Source: a candidate division WS6 bacterium GW2011_GWC2_36_7
GTDB taxonomy: Bacteria; Patescibacteriota; Dojkabacteria; SC72
NCBI GenBank assembly: GCA_000991805.1
Contig: LBSF01000053.1
Location: 1 to 5,188 of the forward strand
Direction: 5' to 3'
Length of the DNA stretch: 5,188 bases
Of this stretch, positions 1 through 5,188 are shown one piece after another. Below the pieces are notes generated by a model. The model did not search any database and was not told the DNA's origin. It worked only from the letters and a program-made list of their open reading frames with translations. Numbering within the stretch: the stretch's first letter is position 1; each line of letters begins with the position of its first letter. The position numbers were made by a program, and so were the translations under genes.

Positions 1-1623
1 AAGAACCTTCGGATCAGATATCTTCATCAAATCTTGGTGTTGTGCAGAATGAGATCCTATTTCCATTCCATTTGCAGTCATCTCTTTCATCTGTGTTCCC
101 ATTATTCCCGAACGTTGAGAAACAATGAAGAAGACACCTGTAAGGCCATACTTTTTGAGTATTGGATATGCATTGGTATATTGATTTCTCACACCATCGT
201 CAAAAGTAATCATGACAGTTTTCTGTTTTGGATTTTTTCCGGATTTTAAGATTTTGTAATATTCTGCAGAGGAAGCGGTTTTGTAATTCTTTTTTACTAA
301 GTATGCCATTTCTTTTTCAAAGTCTAATGGATCGACATACAATCCTGATCTAAAGGAGCTTTGTCCTTTAGGAGGAGTGACTATTTGATGGTACATGAAG
401 ATTGGTACTCTAACTGTACCTTTTGCTTGTGTAGCTGGAGTAATATCATAGTCTTCATTGAAATTATTGTCGTTTACCTCAAATGTTAAAACTAGCACGG
501 GGGTCTCATCTTTACTCTCAAAAATATACATTGGAGCTACGAATGTCTTTACTTCGTTATTTAGATTGACGGATTTGATTAAGAAAGATATTTGAGTATT
601 TGCTTGAGCATAACCGTTATCTGTTTGAGTAAGATTGATTAATTGGTTATTTATTAAATCCTTAATGACGGTTGGTATGGTATCTCCATATTTATATGCA
701 GCTAGTAATCCTACTAGCGTATCTAAATCATTGAGCTTAGTTTTTGTGGCCTCACTGAAATATCCAAGTTTAGAATTAACAGCTTGTAAGTAATTCGAGA
801 TCAATTGTATCTTGTGTATTTGTCTTTGATCTAGATCAATATATATATCATTGGAATATGAATGGGAATTTTCTGAAGATACTATCTGTGTATTTCCTTT
901 TTCCATCTGATACAAATACATATGATTCTCAATGTAGGTATCATATTCATTTTCTGATTTATTTGGACTAAATTTCAAAGATGTAGTTAAGAAATTGAGT
1001 GTTGGGGATAGAGATTCATCATTTATCTTGGCTAACATATCTGTACAAGTTGTTCCCTTGAGGAATGTATCAAGGTTTTGAGAAATGCAAGTGGAGAGAT
1101 CAGTGTGCAATGTTGATTCTTGATGTATTTCTAAATATGGTGTTACTTCTGTATCATTGCTTTCCGTTATCATACTTTGAGAAATGTCCTGAACTTCGGC
1201 TAAAACATATTGGTTAATGTATGTTTGTGGAATGAGGATATTCAAATTGTTTTCCTCTAAATATGTATATCCATTTGTTAGGTTCGTAATATCCTTTGCC
1301 TTTAGAACCTCAGAATATCGTAGATATGTAGTCAGGTCATGTTGAGTAAATGCTCCAAAATTTTTGGTTAGTGTATCGTAGTCTGAAGGGAGGATTTCTA
1401 AGCTTGCTAGATCTGTTACATCTTTTTGATTTTGGTCTGTGGTAGTTTGAATGTCTTCTGCACTAATTGAAAAGCTGCCAGAATGTGTTTGCCTTGGCAT
1501 TATGTACATTGAATCGTAGAGCCCAAGAAGTGTCATTATAAGAATCTCAATTCCGGAGAGTATACAAAGTACAATCATTGTTTTTCTGAAGAGAATTGTT
1601 CTTTGTATTTTCTTTTTCTTCAT
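1..1623 (-). CDS. Membrane-anchored polysaccharide deacetylase (NodB domain), 3' end cut by window edge
   Basis: This frame is open for 541 codons from an ATG at 1623-1621 to the left edge, so the C-terminus is missing. Residues 1-14 are basic (MKKKKIQR start) and about 15-36 form one hydrophobic helix, giving an N-in, catalytic-domain-out topology. Residues about 44-400 match no family I recognise; they are rich in Asn, Thr, Leu and Ile and contain Cys179 and Cys193, a possible disulfide. From about 404 the chain is a carbohydrate esterase 4 domain: VPIFMYHQI (406-414), a typical DPLDFEKEM segment (431-439), motif 1 TFDDG (473-477, putative base Asp475 and metal ligand Asp476) and motif 2 HSAQH (525-529, metal ligands His525 and His529). 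Family members remove N-acetyl groups from GlcNAc-type polymers such as peptidoglycan or poly-GlcNAc; the substrate here is unknown. The gene follows the flavoprotein by 30 bp, probably in one operon. No Shine-Dalgarno sequence precedes the ATG, but the Lys-rich start followed by a helix supports it. The last NodB motifs lie outside the window, so activity cannot be fully judged. Confidence 0.93.
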   Translation of the reverse strand, partial: MKKKKIQRTILFRKTMIVLCILSGIEILIMTLLGLYDSMYIMPRQTHSGSFSISAEDIQTTTDQNQKDVTDLASLEILPSDYDTLTKNFGAFTQHDLTTYLRYSEVLKAKDITNLTNGYTYLEENNLNILIPQTYINQYVLAEVQDISQSMITESNDTEVTPYLEIHQESTLHTDLSTCISQNLDTFLKGTTCTDMLAKINDESLSPTLNFLTTSLKFSPNKSENEYDTYIENHMYLYQMEKGNTQIVSSENSHSYSNDIYIDLDQRQIHKIQLISNYLQAVNSKLGYFSEATKTKLNDLDTLVGLLAAYKYGDTIPTVIKDLINNQLINLTQTDNGYAQANTQISFLIKSVNLNNEVKTFVAPMYIFESKDETPVLVLTFEVNDNNFNEDYDITPATQAKGTVRVPIFMYHQIVTPPKGQSSFRSGLYVDPLDFEKEMAYLVKKNYKTASSAEYYKILKSGKNPKQKTVMITFDDGVRNQYTNAYPILKKYGLTGVFFIVSQRSGIMGTQMKEMTANGMEIGSHSAQHQDLMKISDPKVL

Positions 1624-1628
1624 ATTTA

Positions 1629-1647
1629 TTAGAATACTAGATTCTAA
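1629..1647 (-). repeat. Short perfect inverted repeat in the flavoprotein-deacetylase gap
   Basis: On the minus strand, arms TTAGAAT and ATTCTAA (7 bp, perfect) flank the 5-base loop CTAGT and end 5 bases before the deacetylase ATG. It fills most of the 30-base gap. Each stem has only one G-C pair and no T-run follows, so it is not a convincing intrinsic terminator. It could be a weak hairpin at the translation start, a small operator-like palindrome, or a chance product of AT-rich sequence. Confidence 0.35.
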
Positions 1648-1653
1648 ATATAT

Positions 1654-2877
1654 TTACGATATACCTGCTAAATATCCAGTGCTCCAGCATAGTTGAAGAT
1701 TATATCCTCCTGTTGGTCCGTAGACATCTATAATTTCGCCTGCGAAGTAGAGGTTGTTTACAATTTTTGATTGCATAGTATTGGGATCTATCTCTTTGAT
1801 ATCCACCCCTCCATCCGTCACTATGGCATTGTTCCAATCTCCAATTTCTGTAATAGTCAGAGTTAATTCTTTTAATGTATGAAGTAGGCTATTCTTAGAT
1901 TCTTTAGAGAGTTGAGATGCTTTTTCTTCAGGATCAATTTTCGAGAGTTTTATAGCTACAGGTATGAGCGAGGAGGGTAGTAATTGGCTTAGTGAGTTTT
2001 TAATTGCTCGATTGCCTGCTTCAGACAAATCTTTGTTAATTCTATCTTTAAGTGTAGGGTAGGAGAGTGCTGGTTTTAGATCTATGAGAACTTTAACAAA
2101 ATCTTTCTCTAAGAGATTTCCGATTTCTCTTGAACAATCAATGACTATTGGTCCACTGATTCCTGTGTGTGTAAAAAGTAATTCTCCGAATTTAGAAAGT
2201 TGTTTCTTACCATTCTGATATATATCCATTCTAATATTTTTCAATCCTAATCCTGCCAGTTCTCTAACCCATGGTTCTTTGGTTTCAATTGGAACTAAAG
2301 CTGGTTTGGGTGTAATTATTGTATGGCCTAGTGAGCTTGCTAACTCATATCCATCTCCATTTGATCCTGTAAGTGGATATGATTTCCCTCCTGTTGCAAT
2401 GATATATTTGTCTGCTGTGAATTTCCCTTTGTTAGTTTTTACACCTTCAATATGGTTCCCATCTTTTAATATTTCTTGCACATCACAATTGAAAAGAATG
2501 TCATCTTTTACTAGAGCATACATTTTTTCAATTAGTTCGTATGCATCATCACTTTCAGGAAATATCCTGTTACCTCTTTCTACCTTGGTTTCAATACCTA
2601 GATTACTGAAAAATTTTAATGTATCTTCAACACTAAATTCAGAAAAAGCATGATACAAAAATTTACCATTTTTTTTGTATCTAGCAACTAATTCTTTTAA
2701 ATCTGGAGTATTATTGGTTACATTGCATCGTCCCTTTCCAGTTATGGCTAACTTCTTCCCAATACAATTATTTTTTTCAATGAGGAAAATTTTCTCACCT
2801 TTTTGTTTTGCAAATATGGCAGTAAACAGACCTGCTGGTCCCGCACCTATGACTATTTTTTGATATTGGTTAGACAT
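1654..2877 (-). CDS. NAD(P)/FAD-dependent oxidoreductase, HI0933/YhiN family
   Basis: This is a complete 407-residue flavoprotein, the usual length for the family. The N-terminal Rossmann fold has GAGPAG (11-16) for the FAD pyrophosphate and Glu34 at the end of the second strand for the adenosine ribose. The family signature GKGRCNVTN is at 47-55. A second glycine motif, ATGGKSYP, is at 161-168; GELLFTHTGISGP is at 231-243; and FAGEIIDVYGPTGGYNLQ (378-395) closes the FAD site. There is no signal peptide or membrane helix, so it should be cytoplasmic. Homologues are annotated variously as aminoacetone oxidase-like, BaiN-like or simply NAD(P)/FAD-dependent oxidoreductase; the physiological reaction is generally unsettled and I assign none here. 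The ATG at 2877 places the Rossmann motif at the usual distance from the N-terminus and overlaps the preceding stop by 8 bp, which suggests translational coupling. Upstream there is only a purine-rich AAGAAGAGAA, not a clear Shine-Dalgarno. An A8 tract at codons 68-70 is a possible slippage site, but the frame is intact. Confidence 0.95.
   Translation of the reverse strand: MSNQYQKIVIGAGPAGLFTAIFAKQKGEKIFLIEKNNCIGKKLAITGKGRCNVTNNTPDLKELVARYKKNGKFLYHAFSEFSVEDTLKFFSNLGIETKVERGNRIFPESDDAYELIEKMYALVKDDILFNCDVQEILKDGNHIEGVKTNKGKFTADKYIIATGGKSYPLTGSNGDGYELASSLGHTIITPKPALVPIETKEPWVRELAGLGLKNIRMDIYQNGKKQLSKFGELLFTHTGISGPIVIDCSREIGNLLEKDFVKVLIDLKPALSYPTLKDRINKDLSEAGNRAIKNSLSQLLPSSLIPVAIKLSKIDPEEKASQLSKESKNSLLHTLKELTLTITEIGDWNNAIVTDGGVDIKEIDPNTMQSKIVNNLYFAGEIIDVYGPTGGYNLQLCWSTGYLAGIS
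2870..2877 (-). other. 8-bp stop/start overlap, surface protein to flavoprotein
   Basis: The minus-strand sequence ATGTCTAA contains the ATG of the flavoprotein and the TAA of the surface protein in a different frame. Such overlaps usually mean the two genes share an mRNA and that ribosomes terminating on the first can re-initiate on the second. The purine run AAGAAGAGAA lies immediately upstream, inside the Lys/Arg-tail codons, and may help initiation. Confidence 0.75.
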
Positions 2878-4081
2878 TTCTCTTCTTGGTTTTCTTTTTT
2901 CGTTTCAGGAAAGCAAATATTCCGATTCCTGCGATTATTTCTACACCCGCTATTATACCAAACCAAAGATATGGTGTTTTCGTCATCTCAATATTCTTCT
3001 CTACGATATTTGATTCAACAGGAAACCATTCTGTCTCTGTTGGTATATATCCTTTAGCTTCAACAACTAGTTTGTATTCACCTGGAGCTACAAAGAATTG
3101 ATATTCTCCTTGTTGGTTAGTGTATTGTGGATTTGTCGTACCATCTTCAGATTGCCATATCGTTTCTGTCCCATTTCTCTTGGTATATAGAGTGACTTTG
3201 GCATTTAATATTCTAACCTCATTGTCTCCAGATTTAGTGAAAATATATCCATATGGATCAACAAGAAGAGACATTGTAATTGAGAGGTCACTTGTATTTT
3301 CATTTGATATGGTTTGTATGGTCGTAGTGTAAACACCCTTCACACTTGGAGCATCTATTGTCGCATTATATGTATCGTTTTCAGAATCATATGTCATATT
3401 GTAAGTTTGGTTATTGACCGTGATGATTACATTTTTTAGATCAGTGGTGTTGTCGGTTATTGTGCTTGCAGGAATCTCAATATTCAATGTTTGGTTAGCA
3501 TATGTATGGATATCTCCGTTGGTGGTGACATTTATGGCTTTGTCTTCTGTGGTTATGTTAACTTTTTGATCCTCACTTAAATCTTGTAATTTAATAGTTT
3601 TGCTTTCTGGTTGTGGTGTCGGTATTACAGGTTCTGGTTCGTCAGGAGTTACTGGAACTACAGGAGTAGTAGCTGCTGCTAATGTCGTAGTTTGTGACAG
3701 AGTTCCAGATGATCTATTTTCAATACGATCAAGGGCAAATATCGTGTAGTAATATCGTGTGCTAACAGTAAGGTTCGTATCCGAGAATGTGGAATCAGTC
3801 CCTTCGTAAAGTTTTGTCCCATCAGTTACTGAAATTGGTGCATGTGTATTGCTTCGCATGATTATGACCTTGGTGAAATCAGAAACGGTTGGATTTCTCC
3901 AAGTGAGAGAGGCGGTTGTTTGAGTTGGTGTGATTACAAAGTTGCCAACATTTGTTGGTGCAATTGAGTCATATTTAATGACGAATGATCTAGCATCACT
4001 ATATGTTCCGGCTCCATTCAAGGCGCTTACTTTTATGGTTGTCTCACCTTGTTTTTGTTGTGGATGTTGGTGTTGTTCCAT
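2870..4081 (-). CDS. Multi-domain surface protein, C-terminal part with FnIII-like, carboxypeptidase-regulatory-like and transmembrane anchor (downstream of a frameshift)
   Basis: This 403-codon frame most likely continues the frame at 4044-5188 after a +1 shift; the ATG at 4081 is probably not a true start, because its first 11 residues (MEQHQHPQQKQ) look like out-of-frame translation. Residues 13-39 (ETTIKVSALNGAGTYSD onward) finish a chitobiase-C-terminal-like beta domain. Residues 41-134 resemble a fibronectin type III domain (WRNPTVSDF, RYYYTIFALD). A Pro-rich linker spans 138-160. Residues 161-270 form an Asn/Thr-rich beta domain with nine N-x-S/T sequons. Residues 274-365 look like a carboxypeptidase regulatory-like or CNA-B-like domain (DPYGYIF, TNQQGEYQFFVAPGEYKLVVEAKGY). 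A hydrophobic helix at 371-392 is followed by KRKKKTKKRNV, a C-terminal membrane anchor with an inside-positive tail. There is no LPXTG motif, so sortase attachment is not suggested. The likely role is an extracellular stalk or adhesin; the ligand is unknown. The stop overlaps the flavoprotein start. Confidence 0.85.
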   Translation of the reverse strand: MEQHQHPQQKQGETTIKVSALNGAGTYSDARSFVIKYDSIAPTNVGNFVITPTQTTASLTWRNPTVSDFTKVIIMRSNTHAPISVTDGTKLYEGTDSTFSDTNLTVSTRYYYTIFALDRIENRSSGTLSQTTTLAAATTPVVPVTPDEPEPVIPTPQPESKTIKLQDLSEDQKVNITTEDKAINVTTNGDIHTYANQTLNIEIPASTITDNTTDLKNVIITVNNQTYNMTYDSENDTYNATIDAPSVKGVYTTTIQTISNENTSDLSITMSLLVDPYGYIFTKSGDNEVRILNAKVTLYTKRNGTETIWQSEDGTTNPQYTNQQGEYQFFVAPGEYKLVVEAKGYIPTETEWFPVESNIVEKNIEMTKTPYLWFGIIAGVEIIAGIGIFAFLKRKKKTKKRNV

Positions 4082-4087
4082 CGTTGG
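4044..4087 (-). other. +1 frameshift joining the two surface-protein frames
   Basis: The upstream frame stops at TGA (4046-4044); the downstream frame is closed by TAA at 4090-4088. The frame change must therefore occur between about 4087 and 4046. Upstream the protein reads FYITNDGTTPT, the opening of a chitobiase-C-terminal-like strand; downstream it reads ETTIKVSALNGAG, which fits the end of the same domain. Removing one A from the A5 run (T5 at 4052-4056 on the plus strand) gives a continuous TSTTKQGETTIKVSA. The loop would be about seven residues shorter than usual for such domains, so loss of about 20 or 23 bases is an alternative to a one-base insertion. Sequencing error, a real mutation and programmed shifting cannot be separated here. 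Confidence 0.75.
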
Positions 4088-5188
4088 TTATGTAGAAGGT
4101 GTCGTCTGAGATTGAATTGGGATCTGTCCATGAGATTATTGGTCCACTGTCGACATTTTGTAAAACACCATTGTAAAGACCTGTAATGGAAACGATATCT
4201 AAACTATTTTGATCTATCTTAAACGTATACCTAGCATAGGCTGTCTTCCCTGAATTGTCTTGTACTACTAGATGTAAATACCATATCCCATCTGTCAATT
4301 CTGGAGTAGTGAAGGAATCGTTTGCAGATGATTCTTCTCCAAGAGCTAATACTTGTTCTGTTGTTTGTGATTCATTTTGATCAAGTAGTTTCCATACATC
4401 AAGGACACCACTCCCAGTATCTGAAGTTGTCCAGCTGATTGTCGCTGAGTTTGATGAATACCAATTTGCTTGGTTTGAATGTGTTGTACTTGTTACTGAA
4501 TTAAAGATTGGATTTCCAGTATCAATATTTATGACATATGTATCAAATGCTGTATTTCCGCAATTATCTTTTGTTGCTAAGTGTAAATATGACGAACCCT
4601 CAGGAATGGAATCGATAGTCATTGTATCTGAAGAAATCTGCGTTCCATCGGAGAGAGTAGTGACAAGGTCTGTATCAACATTTCTATCCCATATGTACCA
4701 TGTATTTTCTATACCACTCTCACCATCTAAGATGGTCCAACTAAAGTTTGCAGAAGTTGCGGTATACCATGTTGATTGGTTTGGATGTGTATCACTTGTA
4801 AGGGATGATATGGTTGGTTGGGTATTATCTGTTTTTATATGGAATGTTGAATTAGAAACATCAGTTCCTCCTGTTGGAATATTAATGATTGAGAGCGTGT
4901 ATGTGTCATCGATATTTGTAACAGCTGCCGTAGTTATATCTATAGATATATTTTCTCCAGAGGATGTTAAATCTTCCCATTCAGTTGATTCTTCATTAAT
5001 TATGTTTACATCAAAATCACTATCCAATGGGTAGATGTCTGTAGTCCCAGAGTACACCACTTTCACACCTGAGAATGTAAGAATTTGGTTTGATGGAGTC
5101 CAATCTCCTTGAGCGATGGAATTACTTTCAGAGTCATTTACGGTTATGGTTCCTGTGAACGTTAATCTGTTTTCATATTTGTATTCTG
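4044..5188 (-). CDS. Multi-domain surface protein, upstream part with tandem Ig-like repeats (5' end beyond window, 3' end at a frameshift)
   Basis: The frame is open from the right edge (first full codon at 5186) to a TGA at 4046-4044. A GTG at 5066 could be read as a start, but 40 further in-frame codons without a stop (EYKYENRLTFTGTITV onward) and the lack of a signal peptide show that the true start lies outside. Numbering from the GTG, the segment up to about residue 78 is an unassigned beta-rich region ending in FHIKTDN. Residues 79-182 and 183-286 are two tandem Ig-like repeats, each with a THxNQxxWY motif, a FSW/ISW strand, an SG[IV] turn, a YLHL strand and a K/QDNxG turn. Residues 290-340 begin a chitobiase-C-terminal-like domain (SWTDP, FYITNDGTTPT) cut by the frameshift. 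All are extracellular beta-sandwich types, so this should be the outer part of a surface stalk anchored by the transmembrane helix encoded downstream. With the frame restored, about 771 residues are visible. Function and ligand are unknown. Confidence 0.85.
   Translation of the reverse strand, partial: EYKYENRLTFTGTITVNDSESNSIAQGDWTPSNQILTFSGVKVVYSGTTDIYPLDSDFDVNIINEESTEWEDLTSSGENISIDITTAAVTNIDDTYTLSIINIPTGGTDVSNSTFHIKTDNTQPTISSLTSDTHPNQSTWYTATSANFSWTILDGESGIENTWYIWDRNVDTDLVTTLSDGTQISSDTMTIDSIPEGSSYLHLATKDNCGNTAFDTYVINIDTGNPIFNSVTSTTHSNQANWYSSNSATISWTTSDTGSGVLDVWKLLDQNESQTTEQVLALGEESSANDSFTTPELTDGIWYLHLVVQDNSGKTAYARYTFKIDQNSLDIVSITGLYNGVLQNVDSGPIISWTDPNSISDDTFYITNDGTTPTSTTKTR
4209..4832 (-). 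repeat. Two tandem Ig-like protein repeats, period about 102 residues
   Basis: Unit 1 (about 4832-4521) and unit 2 (about 4520-4209) align across their length: TSDTHPNQSTWY with TSTTHSNQANWY, TSANFSWT with NSATISWT, GESGIENTWYIWDRN with TGSGVLDVWKLLDQN, SSYLHLATKDNCGNTAF with IWYLHLVVQDNSGKTAY. The corresponding Trp codons lie 306 bases apart. The DNA has diverged (short matches such as TTGGTTT remain), so this is an old domain duplication rather than a recent DNA repeat. More copies may lie beyond the right edge. Confidence 0.8.

Noticed and set aside
34..249. 71-codon plus-strand open frame
   Set aside because: It lies antisense to the NodB catalytic domain, including the TFDDG codons, and its Cys/His/Ser-rich product looks like a shadow of the real gene.
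1629..1647. Intrinsic terminator between the flavoprotein and deacetylase genes
   Set aside because: The stem has a single G-C pair and is followed by TAAAT and the next start codon rather than a T-run.
2279..3332. Several plus-strand open frames of 62-124 codons between 2279 and 3332
   Set aside because: All are antisense to the well-supported flavoprotein and surface-protein genes; they show no recognisable domains.
4044..4046. TGA read as Gly or Trp (alternative genetic code) to explain the broken frame
   Set aside because: Reading through TGA stays in the wrong frame (continuing DNHKSKRL) and does not restore the downstream domain. No other gene here has an in-frame TGA.
4531..5034. 167-codon plus-strand open frame
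   Set aside because: It is antisense to the Ig-like repeat region, whose protein-level repeats show that the minus strand is the coding strand.
5064..5066. GTG as the true start of the upstream surface-protein frame
   Set aside because: The same frame stays open for 40 more codons to the window edge with similar beta-strand composition, and no signal peptide follows the GTG.
1..5188. tRNA, rRNA, CRISPR array, insertion sequence or attachment site
   Set aside because: Nearly every base is within the minus-strand coding frames; no regularly spaced DNA repeats, transposase-like product or terminal inverted repeats were seen.

Overview
The window is AT-rich bacterial-type DNA. All convincing genes lie on the minus strand and are read from the right edge to the left edge. 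In transcription order they are: a large exported surface protein whose start lies beyond the right edge and whose reading frame breaks near 4050; a flavoprotein of the HI0933/YhiN (TIGR00275-like) family; and a membrane-anchored NodB-type polysaccharide deacetylase whose end lies beyond the left edge. No RNA gene, transposase, CRISPR array or convincing plus-strand gene was found.

Layout. 5188-4044 holds the upstream part of the surface protein, with an unassigned N-terminal beta-rich segment, two tandem Ig-like repeats of about 102 residues, and the start of a chitobiase-C-terminal-like domain. At 4044-4087 the frame shifts by +1. 4081-2870 holds the rest of the protein: the end of the interrupted domain, a fibronectin type III-like domain, a Pro-rich linker, an Asn/Thr-rich beta domain, a carboxypeptidase-regulatory-like (CNA-B-like) domain, one transmembrane helix and a short Lys/Arg tail. 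Its stop overlaps the flavoprotein start by 8 bp. The flavoprotein (2877-1654) is complete. Thirty bases later the deacetylase (1623-1) starts without a visible Shine-Dalgarno sequence, next to a small AT-rich inverted repeat.

The tight packing suggests one transcription unit. Two of the three products act outside the membrane: a stalk-like multi-domain surface protein and an enzyme expected to deacetylate a cell-envelope or exopolysaccharide amino sugar. The flavoprotein is cytoplasmic and its link to the other two is unclear. Low GC, overlapping genes, weak or absent Shine-Dalgarno sites and C-terminal helix anchoring without LPXTG would fit a candidate-phylum (Patescibacteria-like) or other monoderm-like bacterium, but the sequence does not fix the taxon. 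The standard genetic code fits every intact frame.

The main oddities are the broken surface-protein frame, the roughly 360-residue unassigned extracytoplasmic region of the deacetylase, and a dense cluster of N-x-S/T sequons in the surface stalk. I do not see firm evidence for a wholly new system.
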